Numbered from the stretch's first letter, positions 25,773 to 35,109 are shown. The stretch: DNA of 64,000 nucleotides from Peptacetobacter hominis (GCF_006861675.1 NZ_SGJB01000002.1:1-64000); one strand, 5' to 3'. Notes: generated by a model not told the origin, from the sequence alone. Numbers and translations are program-made.

Positions 25773-26573
25773 CTATCTTCTTTCCTTCATTTCAGCCAAG
25801 TCACCAAACACTGGAGTAGCAAGTCCGAATCCACCAGATACAGACATTATCTGTCCAGTAGTGAATGCAGCATCGTCGCTTGCAAAATAAACAACAGCTC
25901 CTGCAATCTCTTCAGGAAGTCCCATTCTCTTGATAGGAGAATTCTTCATAAATACATCTCTGAAATTATCTGAAAGCTTGTTAAGTACTGCATCAGTTGC
26001 AGTCATTCCAGGAAGTACAGCATTGCATCTTATATTGTTTCTCGCTTCCTGAACAGCTATAAGTTTTGTAAGGTAGTTTATAGCAGCTTTACTAGTTCCG
26101 TATGCCACCTGAGATATATCAGGAACACTTCCTCCGATAGAAGAGATGTTTATTATACTTCCTCCGCCGTTTTCAGACATGTATTTTATAGCAGTCTGTG
26201 AAGCTATAAATACACTTGATAGGTTTATATTTACTGTAGATAAAAATACCTCAGGATCTGTGTGTGATATATCAAGGTCTTTTCTTGGGTCAGATGTTCC
26301 GAAATTGTTTACAAGTACATCTATGTGACCTTCGTTTTTTACAGCTTCTTCTATCATAGTTTTGTATGTTTCTGGTTTTGTAGCGTCATTGTAGACAAAT
26401 TTTATATTTGAAAGTCCTTCTTTTTCAAGTTCAGCTATTTTTTCCTTTGCAAGTTCCTCATTTCTGGCAGCCATGTATACAATGGCTCCTTCTTCGGCAC
26501 AGCGTTTTACTATCCGGTGTCCAATTCCACGAGTAGATGCTGTTACAAGCACAACTTTATTTTTTAATCTCAT
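25773..26573 (-). CDS. Short-chain dehydrogenase, probable 7alpha-hydroxysteroid dehydrogenase
   Basis: This Rossmann-fold SDR has a TASTRGIGHRIVKRCAEEGA nucleotide site, VNNFG (usually NNAG), a catalytic Ser in IINISSIGG, and YGTSK (Tyr/Lys). It resembles the clostridial 7alpha-HSDH of C. absonum as I recall it: TSSTRGIG start, AAR.EELA, PDIS..AY..SK, A..NIRCNAVLPG and the end GGF.LGTP. The basic residues after the first strand (AARNEEL) favour NADP(H). The enzyme would oxidise the 7alpha-hydroxyl of bile acids, fitting a gut anaerobe. The gene is alone, behind a GGAGGG ribosome site. Another SDR substrate remains possible. Confidence 0.75.
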   Translation of the reverse strand: MRLKNKVVLVTASTRGIGHRIVKRCAEEGAIVYMAARNEELAKEKIAELEKEGLSNIKFVYNDATKPETYKTMIEEAVKNEGHIDVLVNNFGTSDPRKDLDISHTDPEVFLSTVNINLSSVFIASQTAIKYMSENGGGSIINISSIGGSVPDISQVAYGTSKAAINYLTKLIAVQEARNNIRCNAVLPGMTATDAVLNKLSDNFRDVFMKNSPIKRMGLPEEIAGAVVYFASDDAAFTTGQIMSVSGGFGLATPVFGDLAEMKERR

Positions 26574-26900
26574 ATATAATCCCTCCGTTTCAACAAATTC
26601 CTGTTATCTTTATTATATTACTTTTTTTAATAATGTTAAGTAAAAATAAAATGTTAACGAATATTATCATGTTATTTTGTATAAATAATAAAAAAACAAA
26701 ACTTTAAAATGGATTGTATAGTTCGCGCAAATATATATTAAACAAACTTATTTCGGGATATTGTTCATAATATGGTGTAAAATATATCGAAAAAATTTAT
26801 AGATTATATGAAAAATAAAATTGCAATTGAGACGAGAAAAAATAATAATACTGCTCAATATGATATAATATAAACATAACATACGAACGGAGGACAGATT
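26574..26900. other. Divergent intergenic region, SDR / aldo-keto reductase
   Basis: This 327-base AT-rich spacer has no ORF. A TATAAT at 26864-26869 lies 31 bases before the aldo-keto reductase start and is a plausible -10, without a clear -35. No convincing operator was found. Confidence 0.4.
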
Positions 26901-27821
26901 ATGGAATACATAAATATACCGAAAACAGACCTTAAAGCATCAAAACTGGCACTTGGATGTATGCGTATTGCGGATAAAAGTGTTGAAGATGTGGAAAAAC
27001 TTATATACAAAGCGCTTGAACTGGGGATAAATTTCTTTGATCATGCAGATATATATGGCGGTGGAAAATCAGAGCAGTTATTTGGAGAAGTTCTGAAGAG
27101 AAATCCAGGGCTTAGAGAAAAGATGATTATACAGACAAAATGTGCTATAGTTCCAGGGAAAATGTATGATTTTTCAAAGGAACATATTTTAAAGAGTGTG
27201 GATGAATCTCTTGAAAGACTTCAGTGTGGATATATAGATATACTTCTTCTTCACAGACCGGATGCACTTTGTGATCCGATGGAAGTTGCAGAGGCTTTTG
27301 ATGAGCTTCACAGAACAGGGAAGGTAAGAAATTTCGGAGTTTCAAATCATACTCCACTTCAGATACAGCTGCTTGAAAAATACAGTAAATACCCTATTAT
27401 AATAAATCAGCTTCAGCTTTCAATAGTGCATTCTGTTATGATAGACTCAGGACTTAATATGAATATGGTTGAGCCTTTTGCGCAGGACAAAGATGGAGGA
27501 GTTTTAGATTTCTGCAGACTTAACGATATAGTTATACAGCCTTGGAGTATAGTTCAGGCATCATGGGCTGATGGAACATTTATAGACAATCCTAAATATC
27601 AGAAGTTAAACGATGTTTTGGATGAGCTTTCTGAGAAATACGGCGTGACAAAAAATGCAATTGCTGTTGCATGGATACTTAGACATCCGGCTATGATGCA
27701 GCCTATTGCGGGTACTACATCACCACTTCACCTTGAGGAGACTGCAAAGGCAGTGGATGTAAAACTTACAAGAGAAGAGTGGTACAGACTTTATCTTGCT
27801 GGAGATAAACCTCTTCCATAA
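26901..27821 (+). CDS. Aldo/keto reductase
   Basis: A TIM-barrel AKR of 306 residues begins with LALGCMRI. The catalytic tetrad is visible as NFFDHADIYGG (Asp, Tyr), IIQTKC (Lys) and LLLHRPDA (His). GVSNHTPLQIQLLEKY and the C-terminal PIAGTTSPLHLEETAKAVD bind NADP(H). It is closest in pattern to YdhF-type oxidoreductases. It shares a transcript with a TetR-type regulator 25 bases downstream. Given the nearby 7alpha-HSDH-like gene a steroid substrate is conceivable, but there is no direct evidence. Confidence 0.9.
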   Translation: MEYINIPKTDLKASKLALGCMRIADKSVEDVEKLIYKALELGINFFDHADIYGGGKSEQLFGEVLKRNPGLREKMIIQTKCAIVPGKMYDFSKEHILKSVDESLERLQCGYIDILLLHRPDALCDPMEVAEAFDELHRTGKVRNFGVSNHTPLQIQLLEKYSKYPIIINQLQLSIVHSVMIDSGLNMNMVEPFAQDKDGGVLDFCRLNDIVIQPWSIVQASWADGTFIDNPKYQKLNDVLDELSEKYGVTKNAIAVAWILRHPAMMQPIAGTTSPLHLEETAKAVDVKLTREEWYRLYLAGDKPLP

Positions 27822-27846
27822 ACAATAACACAAGGATATTTGAATT

Positions 27847-28446
27847 ATGAAAGAATATAAAAATATAAAACAGGATACAAAAGATACACCAAAAACTGAA
27901 AAGACAAAAATGAAGTTTGTCGAAGCCATGAAGGAATGTATGAAGTCAAAGTCTGTAGATTCTATAACAGTCAGAATGATTACAGAAAAATGTGGTATGA
28001 CAAGACAGACATTTTACAGAAACTTTCTCGATAAATATGATCTTATAAACTGGTATTTTGACAGGATACTTCTCGAGTCATTTGAAAGAATGGGAGATGG
28101 AAAGACAATATACGAGGGGCTTGTTAAAAAGTTTCAGTATATAGAAGAAGAGAAGCTGTTTTTCGCGGTTGCCTTTCGTTCAGATGATCAGAATTCACTG
28201 AAACAGCATGATTTTGAGCTTATTCTGGAGTTTTACTGTAACCTTATAGAGGAAAAGAATGGAGAAAAACCGTCTTCAGATATAATGTTTATGCTCGAGA
28301 TGTACTGCAGAGAGTCTATAACAATGACTGTAAAATGGGTTCTTGGAGACATAAAAGTCAGTGATGAGGAACTTGCAAAGCTTCTTGTAAGAGCAATGCC
28401 AAGAGAGCTTGCAGAGCTTTTTGAAAGACTTGAAATTCTTGACTAA
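27847..28446 (+). CDS. TetR-family regulator (DhaS-like)
   Basis: An N-terminal helix-turn-helix (VDSITVRMITEKCGMTRQTF, then YRNFLDKYDLINWYF) is followed by a helical ligand domain. This HTH with YxNFxDKYDLI is typical of the DhaS/TetR_C-type subgroup. It follows the aldo/keto reductase by 25 bases, so it probably regulates that gene or a nearby alcohol dehydrogenase. A 28-base hairpin dyad and a terminator lie after it. Confidence 0.88.
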   Translation: MKEYKNIKQDTKDTPKTEKTKMKFVEAMKECMKSKSVDSITVRMITEKCGMTRQTFYRNFLDKYDLINWYFDRILLESFERMGDGKTIYEGLVKKFQYIEEEKLFFAVAFRSDDQNSLKQHDFELILEFYCNLIEEKNGEKPSSDIMFMLEMYCRESITMTVKWVLGDIKVSDEELAKLLVRAMPRELAELFERLEILD

Positions 28447-28500
28447 CTGATTTTTTACAACTTATATCTGGAAGATTTTAGATAATAATATGTGATATTT

Positions 28501-28528
28501 ATGTTACAGATTTATCAATCTGTAACAT
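28501..28528. promoter_or_regulatory. Perfect 12-bp inverted repeat upstream of the alcohol dehydrogenase
   Basis: ATGTTACAGATT / AATCTGTAACAT with a TATC loop. There is no T tract after it, and a separate terminator follows, so it is more likely an operator or RNA hairpin. A candidate ligand is the TetR-type protein encoded just upstream. Confidence 0.45.
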
Positions 28529-28537
28529 TTGGGCTTT

Positions 28538-28577
28538 AAAAGTTACACTTGTGAAATAGTGTAACTTTTATTTTTTT
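28538..28577 (+). terminator. Terminator after the AKR-TetR operon
   Basis: AAAAGTTACACT and AGTGTAACTTTT pair around TGTGAAAT, followed by ATTTTTTT. Confidence 0.85.
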
Positions 28578-28657
28578 GCAAGATTGTTAAAATTATAATT
28601 AAGAGATATAGCTTAAACGTTATATCGCAATAAATATCAAATAAGAGGTGTATTATA

Positions 28658-29803
28658 ATGGCAAACAGAATAAATCTTAATCAGACTTCATTTCATGGAG
28701 CAGGAGCTATAAATGAAATAGCTAACGAAGCAAAAATACGTGGATTCAAAAAAGCATTTGTATGTTCAGATCCAGATCTTATAAAATTCGGAGTAACTTC
28801 AAAAGTTACAGATGTCCTTGAAAATGCAGGTCTTGAATATGAGATATATTCAGATATAAAAGCAAATCCAACAATAGAAAATGTTAAAAACGGTGTTGAA
28901 AAATTCAAAGCTTCAGGAGCAGATTATATAATAGCTATAGGTGGAGGTTCTTCAATGGACACTGCAAAAGCTATAGGTATAATAATAGCAAACCCTGAGT
29001 TTGAAGATGTAAGAAGCCTTGAGGGAACAGCTCCTACAAAGAACCCATGTGTTCCAACAATAGCAGTTCCAACAACAGCAGGTACAGCAGCAGAAGTTAC
29101 TATAAACTACGTAATAACTGATGTTGAGCGCAAGAGAAAATTTGTATGCGTAGATCCTCACGATATGCCGATAATAGCAGTTGTAGACCCTGATATGATG
29201 TCTTCTATGCCAAAAGGACTTACAGCTTCAACTGGTATGGATGCACTTACTCATGCAATAGAGGGATATATAACTAAGGGAGCATGGGAAATGACAGATA
29301 TGTTCCACTTAAAAGCTATAGAAATAATAGCAAAATCTCTAAGAGGTGCAGTTGAAAATACTAAGGAAGGACGTGAAGGAATGGCTCTTGGACAGTATAT
29401 AGCTGGTATGGGATTCTCAAACGTTGGACTTGGTATAGCTCACTCAATGGCTCATACACTTGGAGCAGTATACGACACTCCTCATGGTGTTGCATGTGCA
29501 ATGATGCTTCCAATAGTTATGAACTACAACAAAGAAACTACTGGAGAAAAATACAGAGAGATAGCAAGAGCTATGGGTGTTGAAGGTGTAGATAATATGT
29601 CTGTTGAAGAATATAGAGAAGCAGCTATAAATGCGGTAAGAAAACTTTCTGCAGATGTTGGTATACCTGAAAAACTTGAAGCTATAAAAGAAGAAGATCT
29701 TGATTTCCTTGCAGAGTCAACTTGTGCAGATGCATGTGCACCAGGAAACCCAAGAGATATAGATGTTGAAAATGCAAAAGCTCTTTTCAGAGAAATAATG
29801 TAA
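28658..29803 (+). CDS. fucO: Iron-containing alcohol dehydrogenase, FucO (lactaldehyde reductase)-like
   Basis: This group III alcohol dehydrogenase has IIAIGGGSSMDTAKAIGII for NAD(H), AVPTTAGTAAEVT, and the metal ligands in GMDALTHAIEGY, GLGIAHSMAHTLGAVYDTPHG. The full sequence (381 residues) fits lactaldehyde/1,2-propanediol oxidoreductase better than butanol dehydrogenases. It would reduce lactaldehyde or a similar C3 carbonyl such as hydroxyacetone with NADH. That would suit the proposed C3 products of the glycyl-radical/aldolase genes at 38-42 kb, but the link is only inferred. It has its own terminator. Confidence 0.88.
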   Translation: MANRINLNQTSFHGAGAINEIANEAKIRGFKKAFVCSDPDLIKFGVTSKVTDVLENAGLEYEIYSDIKANPTIENVKNGVEKFKASGADYIIAIGGGSSMDTAKAIGIIIANPEFEDVRSLEGTAPTKNPCVPTIAVPTTAGTAAEVTINYVITDVERKRKFVCVDPHDMPIIAVVDPDMMSSMPKGLTASTGMDALTHAIEGYITKGAWEMTDMFHLKAIEIIAKSLRGAVENTKEGREGMALGQYIAGMGFSNVGLGIAHSMAHTLGAVYDTPHGVACAMMLPIVMNYNKETTGEKYREIARAMGVEGVDNMSVEEYREAAINAVRKLSADVGIPEKLEAIKEEDLDFLAESTCADACAPGNPRDIDVENAKALFREIM

Positions 29804-29816
29804 TATATTATTAAAA

Positions 29817-29852
29817 TAGATACGGGACAGATATTTTCTGCCCCGTATTTTT
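29817..29852 (+). terminator. Terminator after fucO-like gene
   Basis: ATACGGGACAG and CTGCCCCGTAT pair with one mismatch around ATATTTT, followed by TTTTCT. Confidence 0.8.
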
Positions 29853-29980
29853 CTATATATGAGTAAAGTCCCAATATATGGGTATTTTTAATATAATTAT
29901 ATAATTTCTATGAGATAGAGGTTTTCAGCTTTCTATATAGAAATCTATAATAAACAGATTATAGAGAGCAGGCGATAAAA

Positions 29981-30733
29981 ATGAACGCAAAAACAAAAGC
30001 ATGGGTAAATATTGTTCTACTGATAGTTACCCTGGGAGTAAATGCAGCAGGTGCTATGGGACTTATAAATGGACTTTCGCAAAAGGAAGTTTCGGATATG
30101 TACAATACGGTGATAACACCGGCACCCTTCACATTCAGAATATGGAGTGTAATATATATACTTCTTATAGTGTCTCTGATTGTGATGATAATAAAAAAAG
30201 ATGATGATTACTACAAAAATGCAGTAGAGAGAATAAGTGTACCATTCTGGATATCATGTATATTGAATATAGGATGGATTGTATTTTTCTCATATGAAAT
30301 GATAGGTATATCTACAATATTTATACTTGGATTTATGTATACGCTTTTATTTATCATGATGAGACTGGAGGGAATTTACAAGGGTGAAAGACAGCTTCTG
30401 AGACTTACATTCGGACTTTATGGAGGATGGCTTACTGTGGCATCGATTGTAAATGAGGCTGCATTTTTTACAAAGAGATCCGGAGCCGGATATGTAACAG
30501 ATTCAGCAGGAGCTACAATACTTATACTTGGTATTATAATAGTGCGGATAATAATGTTTCTTATAAGAAATGCATTCTACCCTCTTCCTGTAGCCTGGGC
30601 GTATTATGGAATATACAGTACAGCTATAGAAAGTGGAAATAGTGCAGTGGCAAATGTAAGTGTGATAGGAATTATAATTCTTGTATTTTTATTTATATTT
30701 ATGCGGTATAAAAACAGAAGAAAATGGCGGTAA
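29981..30733 (+). CDS. Multi-helix membrane protein, tryptophan-rich sensory protein (TspO-like)
   Basis: At least seven hydrophobic helices are visible. The start (VNIVLLIVTLGVNAAGAMGLING) and TPAPFTFRIWSVIYILL match bacterial proteins annotated as tryptophan-rich sensory/TspO-MBR-like, which carry the P..FTF.IW..IY motif; GLYGGWLTVASIVNEAAFF is a second family block. Classical TspO has five helices and about 160 residues, so this 250-residue form belongs to the longer subgroup. The biological role is unknown. The ribosome site is weak. A bidirectional terminator separates it from the next gene. Confidence 0.7.
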   Translation: MNAKTKAWVNIVLLIVTLGVNAAGAMGLINGLSQKEVSDMYNTVITPAPFTFRIWSVIYILLIVSLIVMIIKKDDDYYKNAVERISVPFWISCILNIGWIVFFSYEMIGISTIFILGFMYTLLFIMMRLEGIYKGERQLLRLTFGLYGGWLTVASIVNEAAFFTKRSGAGYVTDSAGATILILGIIIVRIIMFLIRNAFYPLPVAWAYYGIYSTAIESGNSAVANVSVIGIIILVFLFIFMRYKNRRKWR

Positions 30734-30739
30734 AATAAA

Positions 30740-30792
30740 AGGAGCTGTTGCAAAACGTCGAAAAGACGGTAGTGCAATAGCTCCTGTTTTGT
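30740..30792. terminator. Bidirectional terminator hairpin, TspO-like gene / gntR
   Basis: AGGAGCTGTTGCA and TGCAATAGCTCCT form a long stem with one G-T pair and an inner hairpin ACGTC...GACGG. It reads into GTTTTG on the plus side. Confidence 0.75.
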
Positions 30793-31508
30793 TATAAATC
30801 TATTTCTATTCTGAAAAGATTAAGTGGGATATAATGTTTGTTGTTTATTATAATTCTGTTGTTTTGATCAATTATATTTTCATATACAAGAAGGAACGAA
30901 TCATCTTCGGACAGCCTGTAGTTTATAGCTGAAAAGTTTCCTGCAGATGAATGTGAACAGATTCTTTTGCAGGTTTTCATTTCGTTGTAGCATCTTTTTT
31001 CCAGATACTCAAGAAGCTGATCTTTTTCGTTGAGATCTATCTTTGACTCAGCAATTACATCTATAGGAACAAAGCTGAGTGTATAAGCGACCGTATCAGG
31101 TCCGCATTTATACCATCTGTCTGTTATTACTACGGCTGGCATATATCTGTTGTCCATTGCATCTATTATAGACTTTGTAGGTGGCTCTATCCTGAACTCA
31201 AATTCCACGCTGTCTATTTTTTCTGTACAATAACTGTATATAGGATGTATATTTTTTTCTTCGTAGTTGTCTATTTTTTCCGTGTTATTTTTTACAAAAT
31301 TTCCTACACCCTGTATATTTTTGATAAGACCATCCTCCTGAAGTAGAGTAAGTGCCTTTCTTAGAGTCATTCTACTTATATTCATTTCAGCTGAAAGAAC
31401 ATTTTCTGAGGGAAGCTGTGAACCCTTTGGATAAGTTCCGTCTTTTATCTTGTCATAAAGAGCATCGTATACTCTTACATATTTAAGTTTGCTTTCTTTT
31501 TTATCCAT
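30792..31508 (-). CDS. GntR-family (HutC/UTRA-type) regulator of nucleoside use
   Basis: An N-terminal GntR winged helix (YDKIKDGTYPKGSQLPSENV, then MNISRMTLRKALTLLQEDGL) is followed by a UTRA effector domain (about 90-238). It is divergent from udp-nupC-deoB-deoC. The intervening 290 bases contain five TAGACA(A/G)-type boxes, one inside the udp promoter spacer, so repression of the salvage operon by this protein is strongly suggested. The ATG at 31508 is preferred; ATG 31517 is also possible but lacks a spaced ribosome site. The ligand is likely a nucleoside or phosphorylated sugar. Confidence 0.88.
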   Translation of the reverse strand: MDKKESKLKYVRVYDALYDKIKDGTYPKGSQLPSENVLSAEMNISRMTLRKALTLLQEDGLIKNIQGVGNFVKNNTEKIDNYEEKNIHPIYSYCTEKIDSVEFEFRIEPPTKSIIDAMDNRYMPAVVITDRWYKCGPDTVAYTLSFVPIDVIAESKIDLNEKDQLLEYLEKRCYNEMKTCKRICSHSSAGNFSAINYRLSEDDSFLLVYENIIDQNNRIIINNKHYIPLNLFRIEIDL

Positions 31509-31516
31509 AATCACCA

Positions 31517-31526
31517 TACCTGTCTA
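31517..31526. promoter_or_regulatory. GntR operator box 1 (TACCTGTCTA)
   Basis: Reverse-oriented copy of TAGACAGGTA, overlapping the gntR start region and suggesting autoregulation. Confidence 0.5.
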
Positions 31527-31654
31527 TTAATCTGATAAATTTATTATACTTGTGATAATTTACTATGTCAAATACTATACAGGAAAATGTATTCAAAAAA
31601 TAAATTGGAAGGATATATACTCCGAAAATATTGAAATAACTGAATTATAAAAAA

Positions 31655-31664
31655 TAGACAAGTT
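31655..31664. promoter_or_regulatory. GntR operator box 2 (TAGACAAGTT)
   Basis: Forward-oriented copy midway in the intergenic region. Confidence 0.45.
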
Positions 31665-31702
31665 GTATACATAAAAATATACAAAAAATAAAAAGAAAAC
31701 GG

Positions 31703-31731
31703 TTGCAATTATACCTGTCTAATGCTATACT
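31703..31731 (+). promoter_or_regulatory. Promoter of the udp-nupC-deo operon with embedded operator
   Basis: TTGCAA (31703-31708) and TATACT (31726-31731) are separated by 17 bp. The spacer contains TACCTGTCTA (31712-31721), box 3 of the GntR set, an ideal position for repression. Confidence 0.65.
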
Positions 31732-31749
31732 TATTTCAGAAATAAAAAT

Positions 31750-31771
31750 TAGACAAGTAATTAGACAAATA
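31750..31771. promoter_or_regulatory. GntR operator boxes 4 and 5 (tandem TAGACAAGTA / TAGACAAATA)
   Basis: Two direct copies 12 bases apart lie just downstream of the predicted start site and about 30 bases before the udp start codon. Confidence 0.5.
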
Positions 31772-31795
31772 TAAATAAATTAGGAGGTAATCATT

Positions 31796-32578
31796 ATGCA
31801 GAATTATTCAGGAGAAGTAGGTTTACAGTATCATTTACAGATAAGACCGGGAGATGTAGGACGTTATGTAATACTTCCGGGAGATCCAAAAAGATGTGAG
31901 AAAATAGCTCGTCACTTTGACGATGCAAAACTTGTTGCAGACAGCAGAGAGTATGTTACATATACAGGATATCTTGACGGAGAAAAAGTCAGCGTTACAT
32001 CAACAGGTATAGGTGGTCCATCAGCCTCTATAGCTATGGAGGAACTTGTACTTTGTGGAGCAGATACATTTGTACGTGTTGGTACATGTGGTGGAATAGA
32101 CATAAATGTAAAAGGTGGAGATATAGTTGTAGCTACAGGAGCAGTTCGTATGGAAGGTACAAGTAAAGAGTACGCACCAATAGAATATCCGGCAGTTTCA
32201 GATCTTGATGTGACAAATGCACTTGTACAGTCATGTAAAGATCTTGGATACACTCATCATCACGGAGTTGTTCAGTGTAAAGACGCATTCTACGGTCAGC
32301 ACGAACCGGCAAGAATGCCTGTAAGCTATGAACTTCTGAATAAATGGGAAGCATGGAAAAGACTTGGATGCAAGGCATCTGAAATGGAATCGGCAGCACT
32401 TTTCATAGCGGCAAGCCATCTTGGAGTTAGATGTGGATCTACATTCCTTGTTGTAGCAAATCAGGAAAGAGATGCTCTTGGACTTGAAAATCCTATAGTT
32501 CACGATACAGAAGCGGCTATAAAAGTTGGAGTTGAAGCACTTAGAAAACTTATAAAAGAAGATAAAGAAAGAAAATAG
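31796..32578 (+). CDS. udp: Uridine phosphorylase (nucleoside phosphorylase I family)
   Basis: This enzyme splits uridine or deoxyuridine with phosphate into base and (deoxy)ribose 1-phosphate. It has [14 protein letters not shown] (phosphate loop), [24 protein letters not shown], and [16 protein letters not shown], the block I associate with Udp rather than PNP, plus [11 protein letters not shown] (ribose Glu). The length of 260 is normal. The start follows AGGAGG. It is the first gene of udp-nupC, with deoB and deoC directly beyond, so its sugar phosphate product feeds DeoB. Confidence 0.92.
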   Translation: MQNYSGEVGLQYHLQIRPGDVGRYVILPGDPKRCEKIARHFDDAKLVADSREYVTYTGYLDGEKVSVTSTGIGGPSASIAMEELVLCGADTFVRVGTCGGIDINVKGGDIVVATGAVRMEGTSKEYAPIEYPAVSDLDVTNALVQSCKDLGYTHHHGVVQCKDAFYGQHEPARMPVSYELLNKWEAWKRLGCKASEMESAALFIAASHLGVRCGSTFLVVANQERDALGLENPIVHDTEAAIKVGVEALRKLIKEDKERK

Positions 32579-32588
32579 GAGGTAGTCC

Positions 32589-33791
32589 ATGAAATTTGCA
32601 CTTAACCTTATAGGAATCCTTCTTGTAATAGCGATAACAGCCCTTATATCATGGGATAAAAAGAATATAGAATGGAAACTTGTTTTAAAAGCGATAATAA
32701 TACAGTTTGTAATAGCGATAATACTTGTAAAAGTACCGATTGGTACAAAGATTGTATCGGCGATATCGGATGCTGTAACAGCTGTAATAAACTGTGGTAA
32801 AGCAGGTCTTGACTTTGTATTTGGAAGTCTTGCAGATGGTTCTGCTCCTACAGGTGTTATATTTATAGTACAGGTTCTTGGTAATATAATATTCCTTTCT
32901 GCACTTGTAAGTCTTCTATATTATATAGGAGTACTTGGGTTTATTGTAAAGTGGATAGGAAAAGCAGTTGGAAAACTTATGGGAACAACAGAAGTTGAAT
33001 CATTTGTAGCAGTTGCAAATATGTTCCTTGGGCAGACAGACAGTCCAATACTTGTAAGTAAATATCTGAACAGAATGACAGACAGTGAAATAATGGTTGT
33101 TCTGGTATCTGGTATGGGAAGTATGTCAGTTTCAATACTTGGAGGATACGCAGCACTTGGAATACCGATGAACTACCTTCTTATAGCAAGTGCTCTTGTA
33201 CCTATAGGAAGTATAATAATAGCAAAAATGATACTTCCTCAGACGGAAACAGTAAGCGAAATAGCAGAAGTAAAAATGGACAACAAAGGAAGCAATACAA
33301 ATGTAATTGAAGCCGTAACAGAAGGTGCAAATACAGGAATACAGATGGTTATTTCGATAGCAGCATCTCTTGTTGCAATGGTTGGGCTTGTTTTCGCTGT
33401 AAACCAGATATTAGGTTTTGTAGGACTTAGCCTTGAGCAGATACTTTCATATGTATTTGCACCATTTGGATATCTTATGGGACTTGATGGAAAAGATATA
33501 TTTATGGAAGCTACACTTCTTGGTAAAAAACTTATACTTAACGAGTTTATAGCTTTTGAAAGTCTTGGTGGAACTTTAAGTACTCTTGATCCAAGAACAG
33601 CTATGATATGTGCAATATCTCTATGCGGATTTGCAAATGTCAGCAGCCTTGGTATATGTGTTTCAGGAATAGCAGTTCTTTGCCCTGAAAAGAAACACGT
33701 ACTTTCAAGACTTGTAGTTAGAGCTATGATAGGTGGTGTACTTGTAAGTATACTAAGTGCCATGATAGTAGGATTTGTAATGTTATTCTAA
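32589..33791 (+). CDS. nupC: CNT-family nucleoside:cation symporter
   Basis: The gene lies 11 bases after udp. The 400-residue membrane protein has the concentrative nucleoside transporter core: FLGQTDSPILVSKYLNRMTD, then VVLVSGMGSMSVSILGGYA, and the second re-entrant half KLILNEFIAFESLGG with CGFANVSSLGI. These blocks bind nucleoside and Na+ or H+. It brings in the substrate for the phosphorylase encoded upstream. Its ribosome site (AGGAGG) sits across the udp stop. Confidence 0.93.
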   Translation: MKFALNLIGILLVIAITALISWDKKNIEWKLVLKAIIIQFVIAIILVKVPIGTKIVSAISDAVTAVINCGKAGLDFVFGSLADGSAPTGVIFIVQVLGNIIFLSALVSLLYYIGVLGFIVKWIGKAVGKLMGTTEVESFVAVANMFLGQTDSPILVSKYLNRMTDSEIMVVLVSGMGSMSVSILGGYAALGIPMNYLLIASALVPIGSIIIAKMILPQTETVSEIAEVKMDNKGSNTNVIEAVTEGANTGIQMVISIAASLVAMVGLVFAVNQILGFVGLSLEQILSYVFAPFGYLMGLDGKDIFMEATLLGKKLILNEFIAFESLGGTLSTLDPRTAMICAISLCGFANVSSLGICVSGIAVLCPEKKHVLSRLVVRAMIGGVLVSILSAMIVGFVMLF

Positions 33792-33802
33792 TGTAAAATA
33801 AT

Positions 33803-33829
33803 CAGGCCGCGATTTTTTCGCGGTCTGAG
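33803..33829 (+). terminator. Hairpin between nupC and deoB, possible partial terminator
   Basis: CAGGCCGCGA and CGCGGTCTG pair around T5. No T tract follows, so it may only attenuate read-through or protect mRNA ends. Confidence 0.5.
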
Positions 33830-33904
33830 TGTGTATAAAAAAGTCTAAAAGGATATATAATATAATAAAATAGACATAAGATAGTAAGACTTGGAGGAGA
33901 TACA

Positions 33905-35092
33905 ATGAAATACAGAAGAATTTTTACAATAGTAATAGACTCACTTGGAGTTGGTGCTCTTGAAGATGCAGCAAAATACGGGGACGAAAATGCCGATACC
34001 CTTGGACATATATCAGAAACAAATAAGGATATGAAGATACCAAACCTTCAGAAACTTGGAATGGCAAATCTGCATAATCTGAAAAATATTGCTCCTGTAG
34101 AGAATCCACTTGGATATTACACAAAACTTAGAGAAATGAGCAACGGAAAAGATACGATGACAGGTCATTGGGAGATGATGGGACTTCATATAACAGAGCC
34201 TTTCAAAACTTTTACTGAAACAGGATTTCCAAAAGAACTTATAGATGAACTTTCAAGAAGAACAGGAAAGACTATAATCGGAAATAAAAGTGCAAGCGGA
34301 ACAGAAATACTGGATGAACTTGGAGAAGAGGAAATAGCTACAGGACATATGATAGTTTATACTTCTGCTGACTCTGTGCTTCAGATATGCGGAAATGAGG
34401 AAACTTTCGGTCTTGAAGAACTTTATAGATGCTGTGAGATAGCAAGAGAGATTACAATGAAGGACGAATGGAAAGTAGGGCGTATAATAGCCAGACCTTA
34501 TGTGGGAAGAAAAAAAGGAGAGTTCAAAAGAACTGCAAACAGACATGACTACGCACTTAAGCCATATGGAAAGACAGCTCTTGATGCTCTTAAAACAGCA
34601 GGATATGATGTAATATCTGTAGGAAAAATATTTGATATTTTTGACGGAGAGGGTCTTACAGAAAGCAATAAATCAAAAAGCTCAGTTCATGGAATGGAAC
34701 AGACAATTGAAATTGCAAAAAGAGACTTCAATGGGCTTTGCTATGTAAATCTGGTTGATTTTGATGCTCTTTGGGGACACAGAAGAAATCCTGAAGGATA
34801 TGCAGAAGAACTTGAAAAATTTGATGTGAAACTTGGAGAGTTTCTGGAAAATCTGAAAGAGGACGACCTTCTTATAATAACAGCAGATCACGGAAATGAT
34901 CCTACACATTCAGGAACAGATCATACAAGAGAAAAAGTTCCATTTATAGCATATTCTCCATCTATGTCAGGACATGGAAAAATAGATGAGCAGGATACAT
35001 TTGCAGTAATTGGAGCTACAATAGCAGATAATTTTGATGTAAAAATGCCAGAGGGAACAATAGGAAACTCTGTACTTGATAAACTTATATAA
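33905..35092 (+). CDS. deoB: Phosphopentomutase
   Basis: DeoB moves the phosphate between C1 and C5 of (deoxy)ribose. The alkaline-phosphatase-like fold is seen in [20 protein letters not shown] (metal Asp), [13 protein letters not shown] (phospho-Thr site), and [20 protein letters not shown] (metal Asp/His). The length of 395 residues is normal. It has a good GGAGG and lies between nupC and deoC, completing conversion of nucleosides to deoxyribose 5-phosphate. Confidence 0.97.
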   Translation: MKYRRIFTIVIDSLGVGALEDAAKYGDENADTLGHISETNKDMKIPNLQKLGMANLHNLKNIAPVENPLGYYTKLREMSNGKDTMTGHWEMMGLHITEPFKTFTETGFPKELIDELSRRTGKTIIGNKSASGTEILDELGEEEIATGHMIVYTSADSVLQICGNEETFGLEELYRCCEIAREITMKDEWKVGRIIARPYVGRKKGEFKRTANRHDYALKPYGKTALDALKTAGYDVISVGKIFDIFDGEGLTESNKSKSSVHGMEQTIEIAKRDFNGLCYVNLVDFDALWGHRRNPEGYAEELEKFDVKLGEFLENLKEDDLLIITADHGNDPTHSGTDHTREKVPFIAYSPSMSGHGKIDEQDTFAVIGATIADNFDVKMPEGTIGNSVLDKLI

Positions 35093-35109
35093 TAAAGGAG
35101 ATAATGAAG

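Noticed and set aside
33239..33763. Long minus-strand frame opposite nupC
   Set aside because: The antisense of a membrane-protein gene yields Ser/Pro/Thr-rich translation without family motifs.
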